Shown here one piece after another: positions 11,737 through 21,642 of a stretch of DNA of 64,000 nt. Under the pieces are notes generated by a model. That model did no database searches and had not been told where the DNA came from. It saw nothing but the letters and a program-made list of their open reading frames with translations. This DNA is from Saposhnikovia divaricata (taxonomy: Eukaryota; Streptophyta; Magnoliopsida; Apiales; Apiaceae), in assembly GCA_036435485.1 (NCBI GenBank), contig CM071598.1, forward strand, positions 178,074,148 to 178,138,147, read 5' to 3'. Every line of letters begins with the position of its first letter. The first letter of the stretch is position 1. The translations under genes and the position numbers were made by a program.

Positions 11737-12758
11737 TAAACCTGTCAAAATTTGTGATTGGTTTGGTTTTGGTTCCAATAATATGGTTTTGAATTGGTTC
11801 TTATCCAAGTCCATTTTAAAATCATATTTCTATAAATTTGGTTTTGGATTCGGTTTGGTTCCTGTGGATTTGGATTGAAATATGGATTAACCACTTTTAT
11901 AAATGTATATTTTTTTTGAGTATTTTTTTTCCTAAAAAGTTTTCCGAGATTTTTTTCTTAAAGAAATTTTTTCCGGAAAGTTTTTCGAAAAAAAATTTTT
12001 TGAGAAATTTTTTTTCGGGAAAATTTTTCCTAGAATTTTTTTTGGGGAAATTTTTTTAGAGAATGTTTTTTCGGGAAATTTTTTTCCGAGAAATTTTTTC
12101 CCAAAATATTTTTTCCCGAAATATTTATTCGGAAATATTTTTTCCCGAATTATTTATTCGGAAATATTTTTTTGCGAAATATTTATTCGGAAATATTTTT
12201 TTTCGAATTATTTATTCGAAAATATTTTTTCCCGAAATATTTATTCGGAAATATTTTTTTCCGAATTATTTATTCGAAAATATTTTTTCCCGAAATATTT
12301 ATTCGGAAATATTTTTTTCTGAATTATTTATTCGGAAATATTTTTTCCGAAATATTTATTCGAAAATATTTTTTTCAGAAATATTTATTCGGAAATATTT
12401 TTTTCCGAGATATTTATTCGGAAATATTTTTTCCCCAAAATATTTATTCGGAAATTTTTTTCCCGAAATATTTAATCGGAAATATTTTTTTCAGAAATAT
12501 TTATTCGGAATTATTTTTTTCCGAAATATTTATTCCGAAATAATTTTTTACGAAATATTTATTCGGAAATATTTTTTCCCGAATTCTTTATTCGAAAATA
12601 TGGATATCACTTAAAGTAGATCCATATTTAAGCTAAAATATGTGATTTTAAACCAATTCAAATCCATTTAAAATGTGTGATTTTTTATTGGACCAAATTT
12701 TAAAAAATGATTTGATTTTAACTGATTATATGGTTTTGGATCCATATTGCCAGGTCTA
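11737..12758. mobile_element. hAT-like non-autonomous element (MITE) with internal minisatellite
   Basis: The left end TAAACCTGTCAAAAT and the right end read inward, TAGACCTGGCAATAT, are inverted and match the common plant hAT terminus type. Eight-bp flanks GTAATGAC (11729-11736) and CTAATGTC (12759-12766) agree at six positions, fitting an aged hAT target duplication. There is no transposase. Most of the interior is a tandem array of a palindromic unit. Confidence 0.75.
12105..12604. repeat. Palindromic minisatellite, 29-30 bp unit, about 17 copies
   Basis: The consensus unit pairs GAAATATTTATTC with GGAAATATTTTTT and is itself nearly self-complementary. Copies differ mostly in the length of the T run and at single bases. 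A more degenerate version continues left to about 11915. Because 30 is a multiple of three, two frames stay open over long stretches; these are not genes. Confidence 0.9.
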
Positions 12759-13056
12759 CTAATGTCCTGAGAGGGCTAAGACTCGATCCACTTAAGAGGA
12801 CAAGTCTTTACTTTGATCTGGAAATCGCACAATTAAATGTGCATTAATTTGAGAAAAGGTTCTCTTTAGCATAATTTAAAATTAAAATGCTGATAAAAAT
12901 GATCCCAAATATCACCCTTTTTTTAAAAAAATTAAAAAGACTTTCATCATTAATCAACCAAGACATCCCACACAAGAGTCTAGAACACTAATTGCTGAGG
13001 AGACTGGCAAATTTTATTTTTCAGAAATAAATTACTTATTTTGAAAAAAATATATA

Positions 13057-13344
13057 GGGGGTGTTTGGGGAATTTATTTTCCAGAAATAAGTCAACTTAT
13101 TTTAAGTTGAAAGTTAAGGGGATGTTTGGCACACCTTATTTTAAGTTCTTATGGACTTATTTTCGGGTAAAAATTTCATATTTTGATAAAAAAAAAAAAA
13201 TTATACAAGTATTTGATGTATGTTTGAGATTGTATAAGTTGTAAAAAAAAAAAGTTAACTTTTTTAGAAAAAAATTAGGAATATCTAACTTTGTCTTAAA
13301 ATAAGTTGACTTATTCTGAAGAAAAGTTCCCCCAAACAACCCCC
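13057..13344. mobile_element. Tourist-like MITE, copy with GGGGGTGTTTGGGG ends
   Basis: The left end GGGGGTGTTTGGGGAA and the inverted right end GGGGGTTGTTTGGGGGAA extend into about 50 bp of matching arms ending in AAGTCAACTTATTTTAAG. Flanks are ATA and TAA, so the target duplication is not clean. It interleaves with the next element instead of nesting in it. Confidence 0.6.
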
Positions 13345-13506
13345 TAAGATTACTAACTTTCCAACTTATTTTGTAACTTATTTTTGCAACTTATTGAATC
13401 TCAAACATACATTAAATACTTGTATAAAAAAAATTATCAAAATATAAAATTTTTACCCGAAAATAAGTCCATAAGTCCTTAAAATAAGTTATGCCAAACA
13501 TGCCCA
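13118..13506. mobile_element. Tourist-like (PIF/Harbinger) foldback MITE, 389 bp
   Basis: Termini GGGGATGTTTGGCA and (inverted) TGGGCATGTTTGGCA sit inside direct TAA repeats at 13115-13117 and 13507-13509. The arms are inverted copies of about 125 bp with only scattered differences, so the element could fold into a long hairpin. Confidence 0.75.
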
Positions 13507-13509
13507 TAA

Positions 13510-14439
13510 ATATGTACTTTTTTCTAAAATAAGTAACTTATTTCTTCAAGATAGCGAAGATTAAACTTCTCATACATATTTTTTTCTAAAAATAATATGT
13601 AAATATGAAAATTTTTTCGAAATAAATAACGTTATTTTTAAGGAACGGCAAACGGTGCCAAGAATCACTTTAAAACACCGAACTGTATTACGTTTATGTG
13701 TTTGATAGCTGCTTTTCTTAATGGGCTTGGGCCTCCAAACTCAAGTTAAATTACAGTAGTGTAACACACCAAAACATAATATTATGTTGGTTTTTTTTTT
13801 TTTTGAAAACATTAATTAAAGTTGTGTTTTTATTTTTATTTTAAAGTTAACTTTTAGTTTTAGGACTTTTTCATAAATACTTAAGATTAGAATTTTTTTT
13901 TTAATTATTTGAAAAAATACCATCTTATTTGCAAAAATACGTTCTGCAATCACATCCAACCAAATTAACCAAATGCAACTGTTTGCAACCACATATGCAA
14001 CCTAATGCGCAGTCAATGCATCTGGTTGATACCATATTTTTGCAAATAAGATGATAGTTTTGCAAATATTTTGAGAAATGGTAAAATTGCAAAAAAAAAA
14101 CTTAAAAAATGTGATATTTTTTATAAATATTCTTATTCTTATAAATTAACATAAAATAAAGTTGCGTTTTCAAGAAATCCATGAAGTACTTTTTTCAATT
14201 GTAATATTTGAGACAATTTTACTTTAAATTATATTGGAAAGGACCAATGGACCATCACCCTATCAATTTAAGGTTTGAGTTGACGCAGATCTAATTAAAC
14301 TGAAGACCCTTTATCATAATAAAGTAGATTATAGATACAAATTTTTAACCCGACGTATGAAATATGCATTTGCAATTTTTGTAAGAGAAAATTACCAAAA
14401 TAATTATATTTGAGTATGTGTGGTCTTATTTATCAATTT
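13510..14439. other. AT-rich spacer with one inverted repeat
   Basis: No gene recognised. Arms at 13919-13940 and 14034-14053 share CATCTTATTTGCAAAAATA in inverted orientation around a loop of about 95 bp, possibly a decayed MITE. Confidence 0.5.
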
Positions 14440-14690
14440 AATACGGCGTTCCGTGTGAAGTATCAGTAGCTAATACGATGTTACGTGTGCCGTATCAGCA
14501 ACTGATACGGCGTTTGGTGTGCCGTATCAGTAGCTAATACGGCGTTTGGTGTGCCGTATCAGCGTTGATGCTTCACACGAAACGCCGTATCAGTGCTGAT
14601 ACTCTTGTAGGCCCCGCCAGGGGTACTAAACTTTTAACCTAATACGTTACACCATCAGATGATGATACGGCACACGAAACGCCGTATTTG
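14440..14690. repeat. Tandem and inverted GATACGGC palindromic repeats
   Basis: Four head-to-tail 32-bp units (14440-14568), each of the type ATACGGCGTTTGGTGTG followed by CCGTATCAG, so each unit is itself an imperfect palindrome. Two further copies in inverted orientation follow near 14573-14600 and 14660-14687. The GC content is above the surroundings. Family not recognised. Confidence 0.75.
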
Positions 14691-14942
14691 AAGGATAAGG
14701 TGCATGCAATACCGTATTCCGTCAGTATTTAGGGCCAACTTTTCCAGAATCAGTAATTTGGGCAAATTTATCGCAAAAATGATTATTTTTTGCCTTCACC
14801 CTTTTTGTAACTTTTTATTTGTTAGAATAATCATGAGAAGATTGAATTTCACATTTTTACTTTAATTTTAACTAGCTTATAATTCGTGTGATCTATGTGA
14901 TTTTATTATTGTCTAGCTTGAATACTCGTGCAAGGCACGGGA

Positions 14943-15400
14943 TTGTTCTAGTTTACGGTTAGTTATAATCGTTTTTGTTGTTATTTTATGTTTAATTTTA
15001 ATTAATCTCATCGTGATGATAAACGTTATTCAATTTGTTATTTCTTTCTTTCTTAAGTAATGTTTAGTCTGTTCCTTTCTCGAGATCTTTTTTTTTTTAT
15101 AATAGTTTTTAGATGATCTTTGGAATGTTCTAATTTACACTATTACAGTTATTTTTGTCGTTGGATTTTATATTACTGATAGTTGATCTCGTTGTGACGA
15201 TGAACATTCTTCAATTCATCACATTTTTATTTCTTAAATCTTTAGTAACTTTTGGAATGCTCTTTTCTCGAGATCTCGTATTTTTATAATAATTTTCAAA
15301 TGATTCCTCAATTGTTCTAGTTTACGATTTTTATAGTTGTTTTTGTTGTTAGATTTTATAATTAATGTTACTTGATTCCGTTGTGACAATGATCATTCTT
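14943..15400. repeat. Three diverged 184-bp tandem repeats
   Basis: The phrase TTGTTCTAGTTTACG or a near match recurs at 14943, 15127 and 15311, at equal 184-bp spacing. Shared downstream blocks include TTTTTGTTGTT, a TGTGAC-like motif and ACATTCTT. A Helitron-like terminus (CTAG plus CGTGCAAGGCACGGG) lies just left, near 14917-14942, so this may be the interior of a decayed minus-strand Helitron. No matching 5' end was found. Confidence 0.65.
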
Positions 15401-16229
15401 TGATTCAATAGTAGCATAATGTATTATTTTTCTATTAAAGTACCGACTCCATTCATTCATAATTAGAAAAACAAAATCCATAAAATTCAACATATTATTG
15501 AATTTTTCGAGTATCTTTATATAATTATTATTTATATTTTGTTACAAATATGACTAATTTGTCAAATACTTTATTAATAAAATAAATCTGATTATTATTC
15601 TGGCTAATTCATGATTTTCTACTTAAATTCCTGATCGAGAACCCAATAAATTACTCCCGATTCTCAAATATTACGAGTATATATATAATTATTATTCATC
15701 GCTTAGTATACTCATATACTAATGTATCAAAAAAAAATTAATCTTAATACATGCACGCATATAAATATTAAATTACGAAATTTAATGTGTCGCATTGTTT
15801 CTCAAATGATATACGGCTGGTTTAAAAAAAAATGATATATGGCTTGTCCCGTGTTCGAGATTCTCATTTTTGTAATAGCTTTCGGGTGAGCATTTTAATT
15901 TTATTTTTCTCAAACAAAAAATTTCTGAAGTACTTGGAATCAAGTATTTTATTGTATTCGAAATTGCTGAATAATCAATACCTAGAGTAGGATACAAAAG
16001 TTAAGAAAATATGTGAAATTTTAACCATTCATATGAAATAAAATAATAAGTTATTAATAGAGTAGACATGTGAATTTAGGTGTATAAAGAGACATAAAAA
16101 GACAATCAATAAAGAATAGCATGAGAAATGAAATATTCATTACATTTTGAATAAAGAAAAATCACATTAATAAATAAAAATACTGAGGGATATAGGTTAT
16201 GAATTCTACTTTTGCACAAAGAACACATG
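15401..16229. other. AT-rich intergenic DNA
   Basis: Nothing recognisable beyond low-complexity AT-rich sequence. Confidence 0.5.
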
Positions 16230-16292
16230 TAGCTCAATGGTTATGATGTGAAACTTAAGTTTAGTTGAATTGATATGTCATGGGTTCGATCC
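16230..16292 (+). promoter_or_regulatory. tRNA-like Pol III promoter (A and B boxes), SINE-like
   Basis: TAGCTCAATGGTTA at 16230-16243 resembles an A box, and GGTTCGATCC at 16283-16292 is a good B box, about 40 bp apart as in tRNA-derived SINEs. I could not fold a cloverleaf, so a real tRNA gene is unlikely. Related boxes occur on the minus strand at 32583-32646. Confidence 0.5.
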
Positions 16293-16600
16293 TTAGCATT
16301 GCCTAGAGATTCTAAGTTTTTTCATAAAATTTTATTATAAGGGACTTAATAGTAAAATTAAAATATATTAGAGGGCAAAAATTTAAATTACATTGAATAA
16401 AATGTGACATGTTGTGCTATTATATATATAGTATATTTTAAATTTTATAATTTGTCTAGATATTGAGTTCAACTTAAATAAGAAAAATAATAAGTAGAAA
16501 CTGATGTATAGTGCTCTTTTTATATTATGGAGACCATCATTTCTTGGTAGATCGCGCAGATCATGTACGTTTGTCATTCGAAACATTACAAAATTTATTA

Positions 16601-19431
16601 CTTCCTCCATCCCACTAATTTTGTCCACAATCAGAAATCCACCTTTTATTCAGTCACATTAATTAAATGATACTTATTTAAATTAACTTTTATTCTCCAA
16701 CTTTACCCATCTTTATAAATTCATATGCAGTATTAACTACAACATATTAATCATTTTTCTCTCAATTGTGAATAAGATATTAGGGGGAACTTTTTAATTT
16801 TTAATCGAAATCAAAATGTTTATACTCAAGCAAAAACTTAAATTTTGCGCCAAACTAAAACTCAAGCAAAATATATATAGAGGGAAACGTTTCCCACTAT
16901 AACTTTAATCAAGACATTGCTTCCAAATTTATAAATTTGGTCTAATAGAGGCTTTTAACAGTAAAGCAACAAGTATGTCAAAGTTTTACATTAAGTTATA
17001 GTAAAGCCAAAAAAAAAACCTCATGGAAACTAATCCAATCTCATTTTAAGGCAAAAGAGCAACAAGTATTTAAAGAAGGAAGAGAAGCAATGAATTTATG
17101 AATTTTTATTGGAGAGAAGTGTCGAAGGGAGCATACGATATGGTTCTGTGAAAGAAGTTGCTACCATGTTTTCTGTATCTGCTCGTACCATTCGTCGAGT
17201 TTGGCTACAATCAAGAAGGCAACTTGAGGATGAAAATATTATTGATGGGGTATCTTCCAAACAGATTCGAAAAACTAAGAAAAAACGTGTACATGTAAGT
17301 CCCAATAAAATTAAACAAGTCCCTTTGAATCGTCGTTCCACTATCCAATCTCTCGCTAAAGCTATTCATGTTCCAAAAACTACCGTGCATAGACGAGTAC
17401 AAGAATGACTCATTCGTCCTCATTCAAATCCTGTTAAACCACAATTGAATAAAGATAATAAAATAGCAATGTTAGAATTTTGTTTACTGCATCTTGATCC
17501 AAATACTTTATATTTTTCCAATATGTATAATGTTATACACATTGATGAAAAGTGATTTTATATGACCAAAACTAATGCCAAATATTACCTGTGCATGATG
17601 AAGTTGAACCTCAACGAAAGGTTAAAAGTAAGCGATTCATCACAAAAGTGATGTTCTTAGCTACTGTTGCGCGTCCTCGAATTGGTCTGTCACATAATGA
17701 AATTTTTTTTGGAAAACTTGGGATATATTCTTTTACTTACAACAAGCCAGCAAAGAGGAACAATAAGAATCGTGCTGCTAGGACTATGGTTACAAAGGTG
17801 GATGAAAAAAATTGCCTGATGCACAAAGTTGTTCCAGATATACTAGCAGCAAAGTGGCTACGAAGTCGAGAAGGTCCAATCTTCTTTCATCAAGATAATG
17901 TGAAGCCACACATTGGTTGTGACGATGCTGAATTTATTCAATCTGCATCAAGTACTGGATTTGATATTCGTCTCACATGTCAACCACCTAATAGCCTAGA
18001 CTTAAACGTTTTAGATCTTGGATTCTTTCGTTCAATTCAAGACTTGAAACATGAAAAGGCGTCCACTAAAATTCCTAAGTTAGTGGCTGCTGTGAAACAA
18101 TCATTTGAAGAATATCCATCCGAAAAGCTTAATAAAATATTTTTGACTCAAAAAATGTGCATGAAGTCAATCATGGTGGTCAATGGCAACAATAGTTATA
18201 AGATCCCATATATTGGTAAAGATAGACCTGAGCATGAAGATAGACTTCCTTTGCAAATTGAATGCGAACGTAGTCTTGTAAATGATCTTTTTACATATCT
18301 TGAAGAACATGAACATTAATGCAGCTGAGAATGCAGAGCACACTGAAAAAATTTTGAACAGATAAAATTTCAGGATAGTTAATGTCTGCATCAGGTCTGT
18401 AGTTTGGTATTACAGAGAAATCATATAGTAGAAGCATGTGTCATGTCAAGTTTGCGATAGTTGTCTTTTTGCGTTTTACACTTGAAAAGTATGTGTCCTG
18501 TTTTAAGTCTATGTCTTTGAGTTTTTGTTTTCTTGATAATAAGGTTCTGCATCTGTAATTACGGTTTAAGTTAATTTTATTGTAGGCAATTCCCTCATGA
18601 TAGTCTGTTCTTATTTTTGCGCCCACCTATTACACTTTTCCCTACAATTCTTACTCTCAGATCTTTTATCTTACATTTATCATGTTGTTGGGCATTATTG
18701 CCATTACTACCCTCCTTTCTCCTGCTCTTTCAGCTCCTCGTTACAGATATTTTTGAGCTTTTCTCTTCTTCTGCATGGGCTTCTCAGGGGTAATTCCAGC
18801 AGCTCATGTTATTGTCTTAAATTGGGGGCATCCACAGATCATTATGACTTTTGCATATAAAATTTCCATGGGCCTATTATAAATGTTGTTTAGCACATTC
18901 ATGAAACATAACTGCTTCATTTATTAAAATAAAAAGAGCCACAAATTTAACTACTGCAGTACTCTTGAAACAAAATTTTTTGATTCGTTAAAATGCATTG
19001 CACTTTGTTATTTTGAACTAACATCCATGATGCCATCAGTATGTGTACATAGTATGGTCTGGTCATGTTTGTAGAAAACATTTTTTAATGAATAAGTTAA
19101 TGTTGTTGTGTTGCTCATGCATGACTCAGGTCAATAGCCTTTTATTCATTATTGTAATAAGCATTTGTTTTGGTTGAGCATTTCTCCATTATTTGTAGAA
19201 ATAATGATGGTCAAGAATGATCTTTTTTTTATGTTTTGATTCATTTTCTTATACCTCTGTACCTCAAATTAGTTAGTAAAAATATTTTTGTAGGATCAAT
19301 AAAGTAGCACAGAATTGAAAAGGATAAAAAAAGAAATAAAAATTTTATTTACCATAATTAAGAAATGTGGACAAAATTAATGGGACAAAGAAAAAAAGGA
19401 AACGTGGCCACATTAAATGGGACGGAGGGAG
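16601..19431 (+). mobile_element. Plant mariner-like element (Tc1/mariner), inactive
   Basis: Ends CTTCCTCCATCCCA and (inverted) CTCCCTCCGTCCCA are the Stowaway/plant mariner terminus type and are flanked by TA on both sides (16599-16600 and 19432-19433). A second, inner copy of the terminal motif lies at 19365-19388. The element contains a decayed transposase gene. A related, uninterrupted sequence at about 20280-20315 shows the empty TA target. Confidence 0.92.
17060..18319 (+). pseudogene. mariner-like transposase, three nonsense codons and a frameshift
   Basis: Cut-and-paste transposase with the plant mariner DDD catalytic triad. Helix-turn-helix DNA-binding region: 17109-17408 (VATMFSVSARTIRRVW, then KAIHVPKTTVHRRV). 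Catalytic core: IHIDEK near 17538-17552, FFHQDN near 17881-17898, and SLDLNVLDLGFF near 17995-18030, spacing that fits the D39D type. Defects: TGA at 17091-17093 and 17406-17408, TGA at 17553-17555 where the family has Trp right after the first catalytic Asp motif, and a one-base frameshift between about 17580 and 17592. The long C-terminal frame 17591-18319 is otherwise open. No active protein can be made. Confidence 0.9.
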
Positions 19432-19435
19432 TATT

Positions 19436-20640
19436 TTGCAAAGCGTGTTACATGAAAATCGCTATTTCGTTAGAAATCTTCAAAATCATGTATGTTCCGC
19501 AAGCAAAACATGTATGTTTGCAAAATTCTGCAAACAGAATGTGATTTACCGAATAATTCATTTTGCAATATTTTGTTAGCAAAACATGCATGATTTTCAA
19601 GATTTTCAGTGAAATAGTAATATACATAGAACATGTTTTGTAAAATAATTCATTTTGCAATGTTTTACTCATAGAACATATATGGTCTCCAAGGTATTCG
19701 ATGAAACAACGGTCTTCATAAAATCTAACTCACTTAAAAGTCTAAAAAAATACTAACAAAATAGAATTATTGAATTGATTATGCTTATTAAAATTATTAA
19801 ACATGACGTGTTGTATGTTTAGTATTGGCATGAATGTATACACACAAGAGGATATATTCCTATTACAATAGAAAGTATCAATTGTAAAAAATATCAAAAA
19901 TTTTACAATTAAAATCAAATATATAGGGATTAAAAATCGTTGTTGTTTACTTCTGATACTCTTGTTCAACAGATTTTCTTTTGGTTTGGTTATTTATTTA
20001 AGTCTTTTTTATTTCGCATGTTCCTTTTATCAAGATTTATTGCGTTATACAGATCACGACAACATTTGTACGTAAACTTTTGTGCTGGATATTCAAAGAT
20101 TCTATACTTGGTGAAGAGTTATCTACGTGTGAGCCTACAACATGTTTTGTCCAAACAATAAATAATTGAGTTTAATACAAAAAAAACAATACCAACATGA
20201 AACCACACATATATACATAGAGAAAAGTTCCATGAAGATCATCATTTCACTAGAAACCTTGGAGACCATATATTTCTACATTCAAAACATTACAAAACTT
20301 TTTATTTTGCAAAGCGTCTTACATGAAATCTCTATTTCATTAAAAATCTTCAAAATCTGTATGTTTCACAAGCAAAACGTATATGTTTATCAAAGTTGTG
20401 CAAACATTCTGCAAACAGGACGTGATGCATAACAATTTGTTTTGCAATATTTTGTTAGTAAAACATGTATGATTTTCAAGATTTTTCGTGAAATAATGAT
20501 ATATATAGAAAGTTAAGCTTATATACAATTTAGAATAGGATCTTATGTTTTGTAAAATAACTCATTTTGTAATATTTTATTCGAAGAACATAAATGGTCT
20601 ACACGGTCTCCAAAAAAACAGTAGTCTCCATGAAATATAA
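19436..20640. repeat. Two diverged direct repeats of about 300 bp
   Basis: Blocks 19436-19725 and 20310-20640 share the order TTTTGCAAAGCG, AAATCTTCAAAATC, TTTTGCAATATTTTGTTAG and TGATTTTCAAGATTTT. The left flank of the mariner (about 16525-16600) continues the first copy, matching about 20245-20307 before the second. Between and after the copies the sequence is plain AT-rich DNA, so small open frames here are not genes. Confidence 0.75.
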
Positions 20641-20829
20641 CTCCACATACATATGTAGTACTTAAATGTATTCATTAAAAAGTGCGAGAAATAAGAAAAT
20701 ACCACTATTTATTCAATGACATTGTTCAATATTAAATTTGTAATAACAACTATGAAAAAATATTAAAAATAATAGGAGAATATTTGGATTATACGATTTT
20801 GATTATAGGTACAATTTAAGATAGATAAA

Positions 20830-20833
<4 letters not shown>

Positions 20834-20868
<35 letters not shown>
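20834..20868. repeat. (TA)n microsatellite
   Basis: About 17 TA dinucleotides without interruption. Confidence 0.95.
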
Positions 20869-20870
<2 letters not shown>

Positions 20871-21097
20871 CGAACAATTGGACTGGTTTTAGAATTTAGA
20901 AAGAATAATATTTGCATAAATTAGATAAGATTTGAGGGGAAAAAAAGAGAAAAAAAGGAGCAAGTAAAAAATGGAAATGAAAACGAAGTTAGTGTAAGAA
21001 TTTGGGGCGTACAAGATAAGATGGGTACAAAATGAAAATAATTTACCTGGCTTCACTATTACACGTGAGCCAATAGGGAGGAAAAGAGGATGGATTG

Positions 21098-21609
21098 TGA
21101 TATGGGCTAAAAATAAGCCCTAAAGACACATTTAATGTTGCATTAATTAGACCTAGTATGGTCCAAACGTGGGGCCCACCGGGCGGCCCAAAAACCCTAA
21201 TTAAATATTAATTTCGTAATTAATATTAGGGGTAATAACCAGCTAAGCAATAAGAGTTGGATAAGAATATTATTTCCACCAGACTTAGCCACCAAGGCAT
21301 CCAATTCAATATGGAAACTGATTCCTACAAGGAATAGATCTAGAACCTTCCTCAAAGACTTGTCTACCAAGTCTCCTATTCCTACCATAATTCTAAGGCT
21401 TCTCAGCCTATATAAAGGGCCTGACCCCTCACCTCAGAACTACGTTTTGTTGGCTTGATTCTCTAATTACAGAGATACGTAGGCATTCTGTGAGGACCGT
21501 TTAGTCTCAAACACAGAAGCAGCCATTGAAGCACGAAGCTCACGAACCCTAGCATTAAATACACAAACCCTAGCCGCAATAATCGTAACCTAGTTTTTGT
21601 TCCACAACA
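21098..21609 (+). repeat. 5' LTR of gypsy element
   Basis: Starts TGATATGGGC and ends CCACAACA. A TATA box, TATATAAA, lies at 21409-21416, which would start element transcription within the LTR. Confidence 0.97.
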
Positions 21610-21610
21610 T

Positions 21611-21629
21611 TTGGCGCCGTCTGTGGGAA
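21611..21629 (+). promoter_or_regulatory. Primer binding site of gypsy element
   Basis: TTGGCGCCGTCTGTGGGAA begins two bases after the LTR end, where the 3' end of a host tRNA would pair to start minus-strand DNA synthesis. The TGGCGCC start is common in plant gypsy elements. The tRNA was not assigned. Confidence 0.8.
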
Positions 21630-21642
21630 TACAACATCAACC

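Noticed and set aside
12063..12614. Long open frames with repeated NIYSEIFF-type residues
   Set aside because: They are translations of the 30-bp minisatellite; the period is a multiple of three, which keeps frames open by chance.
14440..14690. CRISPR-like or riboswitch-like array
   Set aside because: No unique spacers and a eukaryotic setting; direct and inverted palindromic units fit transposon-type repeats better.
16230..16300. tRNA gene
   Set aside because: A and B boxes are present, but I could not form acceptor or anticodon stems.
17109..18319. Functional mariner transposase in two exons
   Set aside because: The gap between the frames keeps transposase text in frame across two stop codons and a frameshift, and no splice pair removes all of them while keeping the first catalytic Asp.
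19940..20528. Small frames in the direct-repeat region
   Set aside because: Low-complexity AT-rich translations overlapping diverged repeats, with no homology I recognise.
21197..21388. 63-aa minus-strand frame, repeated at 31077-31268
   Set aside because: It lies in the two identical LTRs; an LTR shadow frame, not a duplicated gene.
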